Below are positions 31,191 through 39,986 of a stretch of DNA of 64,000 bases, piece by piece. The first letter of the stretch is position 1. Each line of letters opens with the position of its first letter. The position numbers were made by a program, and so were the translations under genes. The notes under the pieces were generated by a model. The model did no database searches. It saw only the letters and a program-made list of their open reading frames with translations, and was not told the DNA's origin. Source of the DNA: Pseudomonas fluorescens (GTDB lineage Bacteria > Pseudomonadota > Gammaproteobacteria > Pseudomonadales > Pseudomonadaceae); the NCBI RefSeq assembly GCF_001708445.1, contig NZ_CP015637.1, forward strand, positions 5,643,001 to 5,707,000. Reading direction: 5' to 3'.

Positions 31191-33629
31191 ATGCCTGATC
31201 CTGTTGCTGCCAGCCTGCGTCTAGCGCCCGAAGCGCTGACTCGCCCTTTCTCCGCTGAACAGTTCAGCTTCTCGACCACCAATGACTTGGAGCCCTTTCG
31301 CGGTGTGCTTGGCCAGGAACGTGCGGTTGAAGCCTTGCAGTTTGGCGTGGCCATGCCACGCCCCGGTTACAACGTGTTTGTCATGGGCGAGCCGGGCACC
31401 GGCCGCTTTTCGTTCGTCAAACGCTACCTGAAGGCCGAAGGCAAACGCCTGCAGACCCCGGCAGACTGGGTCTACGTGAACAACTTCGATGAGCCCCGCG
31501 AACCGCGTGCGCTGGAACTGCCTGCGGGCGGCGCGGCGGCGTTCATCAGCGATATCAACGGCTTGATCGACAACCTGGTGGCGACCTTCCCGGCGGTCTT
31601 TGAGCACCCGACGTACCAGCAGCGCAAAAGCGCGATCGACCGTGCCTTCAACCAGCGCTACGACAAGGCCCTGGACGTGATTGAACGCCTGGCCCTGGAA
31701 AAAGACGTGGCGCTGTACCGCGACAGCTCCAACATCGCCTTCACCCCTATGCTCGACGGCAAGGCGCTGGACGAGGCCGAGTTCTCGCAGCTGCCGGAAG
31801 TCGATCGCGAGCGTTTCCACACCGATATTTCCGAACTGGAAGAACGCCTCAACGAAGAGTTGGCCAGCCTGCCGCAATGGAAGCGCGAGTCCAACAACCA
31901 ACTGCGTCAGTTCAACGAAGAAACCATCACCCTGGCCCTCCAGCCGTTGCTGTCGCCGTTGTCGGAAAAGTACGCGGAGAACGCCGCTGTGTGCGGCTAC
32001 CTGCAAGCCATGCAGGTGTACTTGTTGAAGACCGTGGTCGAGCAATTGGTGGACGACGCCAAGACCGACGCCCAGGCCCGCAAGCTGCTCGAAGAGCAGT
32101 ACTGCCCGAGCCTGGTGGTGGGGCATCCGGTCAATGGCGGCGCGCCGGTGGTGTTCGAACCGCACCCGACCTACGACAACCTGTTCGGCCGTATCGAATA
32201 CAGCACCGACCAGGGCGCGCTCTACACCACCTATCGCCAGTTGCGCCCGGGTGCCTTGCATCGGGCCAACGGCGGGTTCCTGATCCTGGAAGCCGAGAAA
32301 ATGCTCAGCGAGCCGTTTGTGTGGGACGCCCTCAAGCGTTCCCTGCAGTCGCGCAAGTTGAAGATGGAGTCGCCCCTGGGTGAGCTGGGCCGCCTGGCGA
32401 CCGTGACCCTTAACCCGCAGATGATCCCGTTGCAGGTCAAGGTGATTATCATCGGTTCACGCCAGCTGTACTACGCGTTGCAGGACGCCGATCCGGACTT
32501 CCAGGAGATGTTCCGCGTCCTGGTGGATTTCGATGAAGACATCCCGATGGTCGACGAAAGCCTTGAGCAGTTCGCCCAGTTGCTCAAAACCCGTACTTCG
32601 GAAGAAGGCATGGCGCCTTTGACGTCGGACGCGGTGGCGCGGCTGGCTACCTACAGTGCTCGGCTGGCGGAGCATCAGGGGCGCTTGTCGGCGCGCATTG
32701 GTGACTTGTTCCAGTTGGTGAGCGAGGCGGATTTCATTCGTCACCTGGCGGGTGACGAGATGACTGATGCCGGCCATATCGAACGCGCGCTGAAGGCCAA
32801 GGCCACGCGCACCGGGCGGGTGTCGGCGCGGATTCTCGACGACATGCTCGCCGGGGTGATCCTGATCGACACCGCCGGCGCGGCCGTCGGCAAGTGCAAC
32901 GGGTTGACGGTGCTGGAGGTCGGTGATTCGGCGTTTGGCGTGCCGGCGCGGATTTCCGCCACGGTCTACCCAGGCGGCAGCGGCATTGTCGACATCGAGC
33001 GTGAAGTTAACCTCGGCCAGCCGATTCACTCCAAGGGCGTGATGATCCTGACCGGGTACCTGGGCAGCCGTTATGCGCAGGAATTCCCGCTGGCGATTTC
33101 CGCGAGTATCGCGCTGGAGCAGTCCTACGGTTACGTGGACGGCGACAGTGCGTCCCTGGGCGAGGCGTGCACCTTGATCTCGGCGCTGTCGAAGACGCCG
33201 CTCAAACAGTGCTTTGCCATCACCGGCTCGATCAACCAGTTTGGTGAAGTGCAGGCGGTGGGCGGTGTCAACGAGAAGATCGAAGGTTTCTTCCGCCTGT
33301 GTGAGGCACGCGGTTTGACCGGCGAGCAAGGGGCGATCATTCCCCAGGCCAACGTCGCCACGCTGATGCTCGATGAGAAGGTGTTGCAGGCCGTGCGTGC
33401 CGGGCAATTCCACATCTACGCGGTGCGTCAGGCGGATGAGGCCTTGAGCCTGCTGGTGGGTGAGCCGGCCGGCGAGCCGGACGCTGAAGGGCAATTCCCC
33501 GAGGGCTCGGTGAATGCGCGGGTGGTCGAGCGTTTGCGTGCGATTGCCGAGATGATCAGCGAGGAGGACTTGAAGGAGGCTGAGAAAGAGCTGGCGCAGC
33601 ATGCACTGGCGGAAGCCAAGCCGACTTAA
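31191..33629 (+). CDS. Lon-like ATP-dependent protease (AAA_32 / LonB-type)
   Basis: 812-aa soluble protein. N-terminal AAA region: a Walker A-like loop MGEPGTGRFSFVK where the usual Lys is Arg, a long coiled insertion (about residues 130-300), and a Walker B-like FLILEAEKML. The C-terminal Lon protease domain (about 575-770) has the catalytic dyad Ser653 (DGDSASLGE) and Lys696 (GVNEKIEG), 43 residues apart as in Lon. The order differs from classical Lon, which has a LAN domain. It corresponds to the predicted ATP-dependent protease PA4576 of P. aeruginosa. Targets unknown; protein quality control is likely. ATG preceded by AAGGAAGCCCG. Confidence 0.88.
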   Translation: MPDPVAASLRLAPEALTRPFSAEQFSFSTTNDLEPFRGVLGQERAVEALQFGVAMPRPGYNVFVMGEPGTGRFSFVKRYLKAEGKRLQTPADWVYVNNFDEPREPRALELPAGGAAAFISDINGLIDNLVATFPAVFEHPTYQQRKSAIDRAFNQRYDKALDVIERLALEKDVALYRDSSNIAFTPMLDGKALDEAEFSQLPEVDRERFHTDISELEERLNEELASLPQWKRESNNQLRQFNEETITLALQPLLSPLSEKYAENAAVCGYLQAMQVYLLKTVVEQLVDDAKTDAQARKLLEEQYCPSLVVGHPVNGGAPVVFEPHPTYDNLFGRIEYSTDQGALYTTYRQLRPGALHRANGGFLILEAEKMLSEPFVWDALKRSLQSRKLKMESPLGELGRLATVTLNPQMIPLQVKVIIIGSRQLYYALQDADPDFQEMFRVLVDFDEDIPMVDESLEQFAQLLKTRTSEEGMAPLTSDAVARLATYSARLAEHQGRLSARIGDLFQLVSEADFIRHLAGDEMTDAGHIERALKAKATRTGRVSARILDDMLAGVILIDTAGAAVGKCNGLTVLEVGDSAFGVPARISATVYPGGSGIVDIEREVNLGQPIHSKGVMILTGYLGSRYAQEFPLAISASIALEQSYGYVDGDSASLGEACTLISALSKTPLKQCFAITGSINQFGEVQAVGGVNEKIEGFFRLCEARGLTGEQGAIIPQANVATLMLDEKVLQAVRAGQFHIYAVRQADEALSLLVGEPAGEPDAEGQFPEGSVNARVVERLRAIAEMISEEDLKEAEKELAQHALAEAKPT

Positions 33630-33671
33630 TGGGCTGTTGTGGCGAGTGCCTGATACTCCGCATTCCGATTG

Positions 33672-33739
33672 ATTGGGGCTGCTTCGCAGCCCAACGCGGG
33701 GCAAGCCCGCTCGCCACAACAAGCCCGCTTGCCACAGGG
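33672..33739. repeat. Partial REP cluster, TGTGGCGAGCGGGC type
   Basis: GGGGCTGCTTCGCAGCCC palindrome followed by GCGGGGCAAGCCCGCTCGCCACA (to 33718) and a truncated AAGCCCGCTTGCCACAG copy. Right half of the doublet seen at 27923; the left half is missing. Confidence 0.75.
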
Positions 33740-33883
33740 GTTCCAGTTTGATGTGCGACAGCACTACGTCGAAGAGGTAGGGGGGCCTCCCACATTATTG
33801 AGTGCATTCCAACTCCACTGTTTCAGTGAGGCCGGGATACAGGCAAGATAAAGGCCTGCAAGTCAGCACACAGGATGCTTACC

Positions 33884-35347
33884 GTGACCGAAGCTTTTGT
33901 TGTCGTTCAAACCGCCGAAGAAGCCGTGGACCGGCTGGCGGCTCTGCATGAGCGTGCTACCGGCGCGCTCAACCAAGCCCTCAAGCAATACCTCAAGGAC
34001 CGCGTCGAACCGGACGCCGAGCAACGTGCCCTGTTTCGCTACCCGGAACTGCGCCTGACCTACCACTGCCACGGCGAAGTCCCACAGACCACCCGGGCGT
34101 ATGCCAAGGTCCAGTTGCCTGGGACCTACAGCGTGACCGTCACCCATCCCGCCGCCTTCCGTAAGTATTTGCTGGAGCAGCTGGTGCCGTTGATGCACGA
34201 CTTCACCGTGACGGTCGAAGTCGGCGTCAGCCAACAGAACATCCCGTACCCATACGTGGTGGAGCAGGGCGACGAGCTGGCCGGCTCCGGCGTGACCGCC
34301 GCGACCCTGGCCCGTGTGTTCCCCAGCACCGACCTGTCGGCCGCCACCGATGGTATCGCCGACGGCCTCTATGATTGGGAAAACACCGACCCGTTGCCCC
34401 TGGCCTTGTTCGACGCGGCCCGCGTGGACTTTTCCTTGCGCCGCCTGGTGCACTACACCGGCAGCGACTGGCGTCATGTGCAGCCGTGGATCCTGCTGAC
34501 CAACTACCACCGCTACGTTGACCAGTTCATCCTGCATGGCCTGGAGCAATTGCGCAGCGACCCGCGCTTTATCCGCATGGTGCTGCCGGGCAACGTGATC
34601 ATCGACAAGAGCATGGACCACGGCGAAGCGTCGGCAATTGCCGCAGGCGTGGTCTGGCACCGTTACCAGATGCCGGCCTATCACCTGCAGGCCAGCGACG
34701 GCCACGGCGTGACCTTGGTCAACATCGGCGTCGGCCCGTCCAACGCCAAGAACATCACCGACCACTTGGCCGTGCTGCGCCCGCATTGCTGGCTGATGAT
34801 TGGCCACTGTGGCGGCCTGCGCCAATCCCAGACCATCGGCGACTACGTACTGGCCCACGCTTATATGCGTCGCGACGGGATTCTCGACCGCGTAGTGCCG
34901 CCAAACATTCCGATTCCAGCCCTGGCCGAAGTGCAGATGGCCTTGCAGCAGGCGGCGGCCAACGTCACCGGCGAAAAGGGCGAAGAGCTGAAAAAACGCC
35001 TGCGCACCGGCACCGTGCTGACCTACGACGACCGCAACTGGGAGCTGCGCTGGGCCCAGGAGCGCCCGCTGATCAACCTGTCCCGCGCCGTGGCCGTGGA
35101 CATGGAGAGCGGCACCATCGCCGCCCAGGGCTACCGCTTGCGTGTGCCGTACGGCACCTTGCTGTGCGTGTCGGACAAACCCCTGCACAGCGAAATCAAG
35201 TTGCCGGGTTCGGCCAATGCGTTCTATGAGCGTGCGGTCAGCCAGCACTTGAAGATCGGCATCGAGGCGGTCGACCTGTTGCGCACCGAACTCAACTCGC
35301 TGCACTCGCGCAAACTGCGCAGCTTCGACGAGCCGCCGTTCCGCTAA
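33884..35347 (+). CDS. amn: AMP nucleosidase
   Basis: Cleaves AMP to adenine and ribose 5-phosphate, helping set adenylate levels. An N-terminal AMP-nucleosidase domain (about residues 1-170, [21 protein letters not shown]) and a phosphorylase-like C-terminal domain ([46 protein letters not shown]) match the family. I prefer the GTG at 33884, which has AGGA 8 bases upstream and gives 487 aa; the ATG at 33875 is only 9 bases earlier, in the same frame, but overlaps that AGGA. Both give a full-length product. Cytoplasmic; stands alone downstream of a REP. Confidence 0.93.
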   Translation: MTEAFVVVQTAEEAVDRLAALHERATGALNQALKQYLKDRVEPDAEQRALFRYPELRLTYHCHGEVPQTTRAYAKVQLPGTYSVTVTHPAAFRKYLLEQLVPLMHDFTVTVEVGVSQQNIPYPYVVEQGDELAGSGVTAATLARVFPSTDLSAATDGIADGLYDWENTDPLPLALFDAARVDFSLRRLVHYTGSDWRHVQPWILLTNYHRYVDQFILHGLEQLRSDPRFIRMVLPGNVIIDKSMDHGEASAIAAGVVWHRYQMPAYHLQASDGHGVTLVNIGVGPSNAKNITDHLAVLRPHCWLMIGHCGGLRQSQTIGDYVLAHAYMRRDGILDRVVPPNIPIPALAEVQMALQQAAANVTGEKGEELKKRLRTGTVLTYDDRNWELRWAQERPLINLSRAVAVDMESGTIAAQGYRLRVPYGTLLCVSDKPLHSEIKLPGSANAFYERAVSQHLKIGIEAVDLLRTELNSLHSRKLRSFDEPPFR

Positions 35348-35418
35348 GCGGTTGGGATGGTCATTTGGCGGTCAGGCCACTAGCATTGTCGGTCCTGACC
35401 GTTAGATGTTCCTTCGCC

Positions 35419-36054
35419 ATGTCCCGTCCCAACCGTCCCGATTCGCGTCGCCCTGGCGTGAAACCTCCGTATTCTGCCGCGCGCCGTGTTGCCAAGGCGC
35501 CACCGGCCGAGCCGAAGTTGATCCTGTTCAATAAACCCTTCGATGTGCTGACCCAGTTCAGCGACGAAGGCGGGCGGGCGACGCTCAAGGATTTTATCGA
35601 CATTCCCGGCATCTACCCGGCAGGCCGCCTTGATCGCGACAGCGAAGGCTTGTTGCTGCTGACCAACGATGGCCAGTTGCAGGCGCGAATTGCCGACCCC
35701 AAGCACAAGCTGGCGAAGACCTATTGGGTACAGGTGGAAGGCGAACCGACTGAAGAGCTGCTGCAACGTCTGCGTGAGGGTGTCGAACTGAACGACGGCA
35801 AGACCTTGCCGGCCCAAGCGCGGCAACTGGACGAGCCCGAGCTGTGGCCGCGTAACCCGCCGGTCCGCTTTCGCAAGAGCGTGCCGACTTACTGGCTGGA
35901 GCTGGTCATTCGTGAGGGGCGAAACCGCCAGGTGCGGCGCATGACCGCGGCGGTGGGGCTGCCCACCTTACGCCTGGTGCGTGTGCGCATTGGCGAGTGG
36001 TCGATCGATGGCCTGGACCAGGGCCAATGGAAGGAAGTGCCGGCGCGCTTATAA
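35419..36054 (+). CDS. rluE: 23S rRNA pseudouridine synthase RluE
   Basis: 211-aa RluE/RsuA-family enzyme that converts a specific uridine of 23S rRNA (U2457 in E. coli) to pseudouridine. No S4 domain, in line with RluE. The catalytic motif [18 protein letters not shown] carries the active Asp; also [15 protein letters not shown] and the C-terminal [23 protein letters not shown]. The ATG at 35419 is preferred over 35365 because the N-terminal basic segment ([13 protein letters not shown]) is typical. Its stop overlaps that of the opposite-strand DUF2788 gene within TTATAA. Confidence 0.93.
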   Translation: MSRPNRPDSRRPGVKPPYSAARRVAKAPPAEPKLILFNKPFDVLTQFSDEGGRATLKDFIDIPGIYPAGRLDRDSEGLLLLTNDGQLQARIADPKHKLAKTYWVQVEGEPTEELLQRLREGVELNDGKTLPAQARQLDEPELWPRNPPVRFRKSVPTYWLELVIREGRNRQVRRMTAAVGLPTLRLVRVRIGEWSIDGLDQGQWKEVPARL

Positions 36055-36267
36055 GGCGCCGGACTCGATCAGGCCGATCACCACGCTCTTGATGATGAAC
36101 GCGGCCACGCCCAGGCCGAGCACGAAAAACAGGATGAACGAGCCAAAGCGCCCGGCCTTGGACTTCTTCGCCAGGTCCCAGACGATAAAGCCCATGAAAA
36201 TAATCAGGAGGGTGACCAGGCCGGTCATCATCCATTCTTCAAAGAGGGCGGGGTCGATGTTGTTCAT
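36049..36267 (-). CDS. DUF2788 small membrane protein, 72 aa
   Basis: Two hydrophobic segments (about residues 13-32 and 43-63) separated by the basic loop [12 protein letters not shown] predict a small inner-membrane hairpin. [16 protein letters not shown] is the usual DUF2788 start; the frame continues to 36312, but GGAAG before 36267 supports the shorter form. Function unknown. Convergent with rluE, overlapping 6 bp. Confidence 0.85.
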   Translation of the reverse strand: MNNIDPALFEEWMMTGLVTLLIIFMGFIVWDLAKKSKAGRFGSFILFFVLGLGVAAFIIKSVVIGLIESGAL

Positions 36268-36377
36268 GGATTCTTCCGACGGGGGCAGGCGGCAAGTATA
36301 CGGCAGTGCCACAGGCGCAACATTGACCTGCGTCGGTGCGTCGCAGGCAGACTTCGTGGGTGAAACACAGACCCCAT

Positions 36378-36464
36378 GTAGGAAGGGGCTTGCCCCCGAT
36401 GGCGGTGGGTCAGTCAGCTAATCTGTGGCTGACACACTGCTATCGGGGGCAAGCCCCCTCCCAC
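36378..36464. repeat. REP doublet, GTGGGAGGGGGCTTGCCCCCGAT type
   Basis: Inverted copies at 36378-36400 (with AGGAAGGGG variant) and 36442-36464, 19 bases before the end of the Lrp-type gene. Confidence 0.88.
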
Positions 36465-36482
36465 AGTTGACCTTCATTGATC

Positions 36483-36962
36483 TTAAGTACGCAGGTGGGT
36501 CAGCGGCAATTCGGTGCTGTTGAGCACCTGGTTGAGCACAAAGCTCGACCGCACGCTGGTCACGCCTTCGATACGGGTGAGGTGGCCCAGCAGCAGTTTC
36601 TGATAGTGGTCCATGTCCGGCACCACCACTTTCAATTGATAGTCCGCATCCATCCCGGTGACCAGGCTGCATTCCAATACCTGTGGCAGGGTGCGGATCG
36701 CCGCTTCGAAGTTCTCGAAACGCTCAGGGGTGTGGCGATCCATGCCGATCAGCACATACGCCGTGAGGCTCAGGCCCAGCATCTTGCGGTCGAGCAAGGC
36801 GACCTGGCGGGCGATGTAGCCGTCATCTTCCAATTGCTTGACCCGGCGTGAGCAGGGCGAAGGCGACAGGCCGATACGCTCGGCCAACTCCTGGTTGGAG
36901 ATCCTCGCGTCGCGCTGCAATTCCGCCAAAATACTCAGGTCGTATCGGTCAAGCTTGCTCAT
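36483..36962 (-). CDS. Lrp/AsnC-family transcriptional regulator
   Basis: 159-aa regulator. The helix-turn-helix domain (residues 1-60: LDRYDLSILAELQRDARISNQELAERIGLSPSPCSRRVKQLEDDGYI) is followed by a RAM domain (about 65-150) with ECSLVTGMDADYQLKVVVPDMDHY. The standard length and a short N-terminus separate it from the other two Lrp proteins in this window. Upstream (36963-37060) are a TTGCGCAA palindrome and two direct CGCAATC repeats that may be its own operator. No catabolic gene adjoins it, so the target regulon cannot be inferred. Confidence 0.9.
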   Translation of the reverse strand: MSKLDRYDLSILAELQRDARISNQELAERIGLSPSPCSRRVKQLEDDGYIARQVALLDRKMLGLSLTAYVLIGMDRHTPERFENFEAAIRTLPQVLECSLVTGMDADYQLKVVVPDMDHYQKLLLGHLTRIEGVTSVRSSFVLNQVLNSTELPLTHLRT

Positions 36963-37016
36963 TGGGTTAGCCTTTGTCGTAACTATTGCGGTGAATTATC
37001 CATGAAGGGTTAAAAA

Positions 37017-37052
37017 TTGCGCAAGCACTGTTTATTGACGCAATCTTCGCAA
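37017..37052. promoter_or_regulatory. Possible operator cluster upstream of the Lrp-type gene
   Basis: TTGCGCAA palindrome (37017-37024) and CGCAATC repeated twice, 9 bases apart (37039-37054), in the region expected to hold the promoter of the gene at 36483-36962 and possibly of a plus-strand transcript. Confidence 0.35.
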
Positions 37053-37059
37053 TCATCTG

Positions 37060-37275
37060 TCGGGGCAGCGCGCCTATGATTACCAACAGAATCACCGCCT
37101 GGACAACAGTCCACTGCAGCGAGCCCAATCAGGCCCGTTGCGGCCGCCACCCCAGCAGGGTTGAGCCGGCCTCCAGGCTGCACACTGTCCACAAGACGGC
37201 GTGAGGTGAGCCAACGTCATAAGCGTTGAGCCAGGACGAAATTCTCAAGGGGTGGCCGACGGGTCGCCCCTTTTT
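37060..37275 (+). ncRNA. Candidate small RNA ending at an orphan terminator
   Basis: No open frame with protein character lies on the plus strand between 36055 and 37393, yet a good plus-strand terminator stands at 37247-37275. The stretch before it is GC-rich with internal complementary segments (for example around CAGGGTTGAGCCGGCCTCCAGG). The 5' end is a guess. An untranslated leader of the gene at 37393 is possible only if the terminator is an attenuator. Confidence 0.35.
37247..37275 (+). terminator. Rho-independent terminator without an upstream coding gene
   Basis: AAGGGGTGGC-CGACGG-GTCGCCCCTTTTT: about ten-pair stem (two wobble pairs), 6-base loop, T-run, plus strand. Confidence 0.75.
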
Positions 37276-37392
37276 CTTTGTCTGCGAAAATTGTTCTCGT
37301 GACTGATAACCTGTCTCAGAACCGGGCGAGGCTTTTCCAGTCTTATCTATGAGGCCGCATGTTCCAGGCCCTTATCCGCAGTGAGGAATAGC

Positions 37393-38478
37393 ATGAAGCG
37401 CATCTGGCGTATGGCAGGTGTAGGTTTGCTGATGGTGACCGTCGGCACGCAAGTAATGGCAGAAGACCCGCGTCCCGAAGGCGGTGGCCAGCATGAAAGA
37501 GGGCCTGAGGGCGGACGGCAAGGTAATGAACAGCCGCGCCCGCAAAATAACCAACCGCGCCCGCAGAACAATCAACCACGGCCGGAAAACAACCAGCCAC
37601 GACCGGAAAACAATCAACCCCGTCCACAGAACCAGCATTTTGATCGCGCCGAGCAACAGCAGCACGAGGGTGGGCAGTGGCAAGGTCGCCCACAAGGGGC
37701 TGAGCAGCCTCGGCCAGCACCGCAGCCGCAGCCGGCGAATAACCTGCCGATCCAGGGCCGTCCGGACACCGTCCGCCAGACCCAGGAGCCGCGCCAAGAC
37801 TATTATCAGGACATCCCACGCCGTAACGATGGCAATCCGCACTGGCAGGCCGGCAATGGTCCCGGCCCACGTCCGGGCGGTGGCTTCAATGGTCACCCCA
37901 ATGACATCCGCTGGCCGGGCCGTCCCGATGGGCACGGCAATGGTTGGGGTCCGGGCCCGCAGTACCGCCCCGGCTACACCGTTGACCGTTTCCCCGACCG
38001 CAACTACCGCGTGCCTTACCGTGGCCAGGACTACTTCTTTTCGGGTGGCTACTGGTACCGCCCGCAAGGCCCACGCTACGTCGTGGTGGCGCCGCCGTAC
38101 GGCATCCGCGTGCATTACCTGCCGGATTACGCGCGGGAAGTGTGGGTGGGCGGCGCGCTGTTCTTCCTCGCCGCGGGTGCCTACTACACCTACGAAACCA
38201 GCACCCAGCAGTACGTGGTGGTGGAACCGCCGACCGCCGTGCCCACGCCTCCACCGGCACCGCAGGGTAATGGCTATGACGTGGTGGCTTACCCGGCGAA
38301 CGGGCAGTCGCCAGCCCAAGTGCAACAGGACGGCTACGACTGTTATCGCTGGGCGGTGCAACAAAGCGGTTTCGATCCGCAAGCCGTTACGTACGCCCCC
38401 GACCCGGCGGTGGTGCAGACCTACCGCCAGGCCCAGGGCAACTGCCTGAGCAGTCGCGGCTACCAGGTGCAGTACTAG
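37393..38478 (+). CDS. Exported proline/glutamine-rich protein, DUF6515-like
   Basis: 361-aa protein with signal peptide (MKRIWRMAGVGLLMVTVGTQVMA). Residues about 25-170 are low-complexity, rich in Pro, Gln, Asn and Arg, with five near-perfect tandem NNQPRP[QE] units. A conserved-looking region follows (about 195-285: GYWYRPQGPRYVVVAPPYGIRV, then a hydrophobic stretch ALFFLAAGAYYTYE that may be a membrane anchor) and a C-terminal domain with YDCYRWAVQQSGFDP, a motif I associate with DUF6515 proteins. The start ATG has GTGAGGA upstream. Probably a cell-envelope protein; function unknown. Its stop overlaps that of the opposite-strand CDF gene in CTAG. Confidence 0.75.
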   Translation: MKRIWRMAGVGLLMVTVGTQVMAEDPRPEGGGQHERGPEGGRQGNEQPRPQNNQPRPQNNQPRPENNQPRPENNQPRPQNQHFDRAEQQQHEGGQWQGRPQGAEQPRPAPQPQPANNLPIQGRPDTVRQTQEPRQDYYQDIPRRNDGNPHWQAGNGPGPRPGGGFNGHPNDIRWPGRPDGHGNGWGPGPQYRPGYTVDRFPDRNYRVPYRGQDYFFSGGYWYRPQGPRYVVVAPPYGIRVHYLPDYAREVWVGGALFFLAAGAYYTYETSTQQYVVVEPPTAVPTPPPAPQGNGYDVVAYPANGQSPAQVQQDGYDCYRWAVQQSGFDPQAVTYAPDPAVVQTYRQAQGNCLSSRGYQVQY

Positions 38479-39368
38479 GCCTTGGCGCCGGTCACCACTT
38501 CCAGCGGGTCGGCGTGCACCAGCACTTCGGCGCGCGGGTAGGCCTGGTGAATGGCATCGGCGGCCTGGTCGCTGATGCCATGGGCCACGGTCAGGGTCAA
38601 CTCCCCCGGTAACTCCAGGTGCAATTGCACAAACCAGTGGTTGCCAGAGATACGTGTGCGCAGGTCGTGGGCGCCCAGCACACCGGGCACGCCACGGGCC
38701 AGTTCCAGCATGTGCTGGCTGACATCTGGCGGCAGCTCTTCATCCATCAGCACCGCAAAGCTTTCCCGAGCGATCTGGATCGCGCTCCACAGAATGTAGG
38801 CCGCAATGCCCAGGCCGAACCAGGCGTCGACCTGATGAAAGCCGAAGCCGGCCAACACCAACGCAATCAAGATGCTGCCATTGAGCAGCAGGTCCGAGCG
38901 GTAGTGCAGCGAGTCGGCACGCACGGCACTGGACCCGGTCTCCCGCACCACGCGGTGTTGCAGGATCAGCAGGGCCACGGTCAGCGCCAGGGACAAAATA
39001 ATCACCCCGATGCTCAGCCACGGCGCGCCCACCGGTTCGGGATGCTTGATCCGTTCAAATGCCTGCAACGCAATCAGCACCGCACTGCCGGCGATAAACA
39101 ACGCTTGCGCCATGCCCGCCAGGGACTCCGCCTTGCCGTGGCCGTAACGGTGATCGTCATCGGCCGGGCGCAGGGCGTAGTGCACCGCCAGCAAATTGAG
39201 CAGCGAGGTCACCCCATCGAGCAACGAGTCGGTCAAGCCGGCGAGCATGCTCACCGAGCCGCTGAGCCACCAGGCAATAGCCTTGGTGATAATCAGCACA
39301 CTGGCCACGCCGACGGAGGCGCGGGTGGCCAGGCGCAACAGCCGGGCGTGTTCGGGATTGCTGGTCAT
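38475..39368 (-). CDS. fieF: Cation diffusion facilitator, FieF/YiiP-type
   Basis: 297-aa proton-driven metal exporter (Zn, Fe, Cd or Mn). Six membrane segments lie between residues 15 and 205. The transport site is complete: Asp47 and Asp51 in TDSLLDG, His155 and Asp159 in HYRSD, the DDHD pattern expected for YiiP-like proteins. The motif DDHRYGHGKAE is also present, and a cytoplasmic metal-binding C-terminal domain covers about 210-297. It follows a small lipoprotein gene by only 15 bp on the same strand, so the two are probably co-transcribed. Exact metal preference cannot be read reliably. Confidence 0.88.
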   Translation of the reverse strand: MTSNPEHARLLRLATRASVGVASVLIITKAIAWWLSGSVSMLAGLTDSLLDGVTSLLNLLAVHYALRPADDDHRYGHGKAESLAGMAQALFIAGSAVLIALQAFERIKHPEPVGAPWLSIGVIILSLALTVALLILQHRVVRETGSSAVRADSLHYRSDLLLNGSILIALVLAGFGFHQVDAWFGLGIAAYILWSAIQIARESFAVLMDEELPPDVSQHMLELARGVPGVLGAHDLRTRISGNHWFVQLHLELPGELTLTVAHGISDQAADAIHQAYPRAEVLVHADPLEVVTGAKA

Positions 39369-39383
39369 AGGTGGGTCAAATCC

Positions 39384-39803
39384 TTAGGCGGACGGTTGCA
39401 GGCCGAGGGCGGCCAACTGCTGCACGCTGCCCTTGAACTGGATCATGCGCGGGTCGTCCAGCGGCAGGGTGCGGCCGGTTTCTTTCTGGATGATGGTTTG
39501 CAACTTGGCGTTGTCGACCTTGCCGTCCGCGCCGATGGCTTCGCGCAGTTTTTCCGGGGCAACCTGGGCGGTCTTGCCCGGTTCGAAGTAGATCGCGCCG
39601 GTGGCAAAGTCGACGCCGAAGGCGATCAGGCCAGGGATGACGTAGAACAGCAGGCCCACGGCATCGAGTACGGCGATGGTCGGGTCGATCTTGCCGTCGA
39701 TCTGGCCACGGCGGTCGGGGTAGAAAATCGAGCCGCAGGCCGTCAGTTGGCTCAGCAGGGTGACGGCGAGGACACCGCCGATAACACGGGAAGCGATACG
39801 CAT
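39384..39803 (-). CDS. Small lipoprotein, 139 aa, unknown function
   Basis: The open frame starts at 39911 inside a REP; the ATG at 39801-39803 has GGAGAT upstream and yields a lipoprotein signal MRIASRVIGGVLAVTLLSQLTAC followed by GSIFYPDRRGQ. Gly at +2 suggests the outer membrane. The mature part has one hydrophobic segment (VGLLFYVIPGLIAFGVDFATGAIYF, about residues 48-72), then a helical C-terminus (KLREAIGADGKVDNAKLQTIIQKETG). Similar proteins have been misnamed polyribonucleotide nucleotidyltransferase in some annotations; nothing supports that here. Upstream partner of the CDF exporter gene. Confidence 0.75.
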   Translation of the reverse strand: MRIASRVIGGVLAVTLLSQLTACGSIFYPDRRGQIDGKIDPTIAVLDAVGLLFYVIPGLIAFGVDFATGAIYFEPGKTAQVAPEKLREAIGADGKVDNAKLQTIIQKETGRTLPLDDPRMIQFKGSVQQLAALGLQPSA

Positions 39804-39825
39804 GGAAAATCTCCTGTCAGTCACT

Positions 39826-39924
39826 GTAGGCGCGAGCGTGCTCGCGAAAGACGTTAACGATAACGCGTACTGCGTGAATGTGTGTGGTGCGCTGTGGTTT
39901 TTCGCGAGCAAGCTCGCGCCTATA
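39826..39924. repeat. REP doublet with inverted spacer
   Basis: GTAGGCGCGAGCGTGCTCGCG and TTCGCGAGCAAGCTCGCGCCTAT. The spacer carries GTTAACGATAACGCG near the left arm, the reverse complement of the CGCGTTATCGTT found near the right arm elsewhere, so this copy is in the opposite orientation. Confidence 0.88.
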
Positions 39925-39986
39925 GGAGACCACCACCGGCACCCGGCAGTTCGCCGTTATACTCGCCGCTCTGCTTTGGAGCCAGT

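Noticed and set aside
33863..35305. 480-codon frame antisense to amn
   Set aside because: Antisense shadow of a well-identified enzyme gene.
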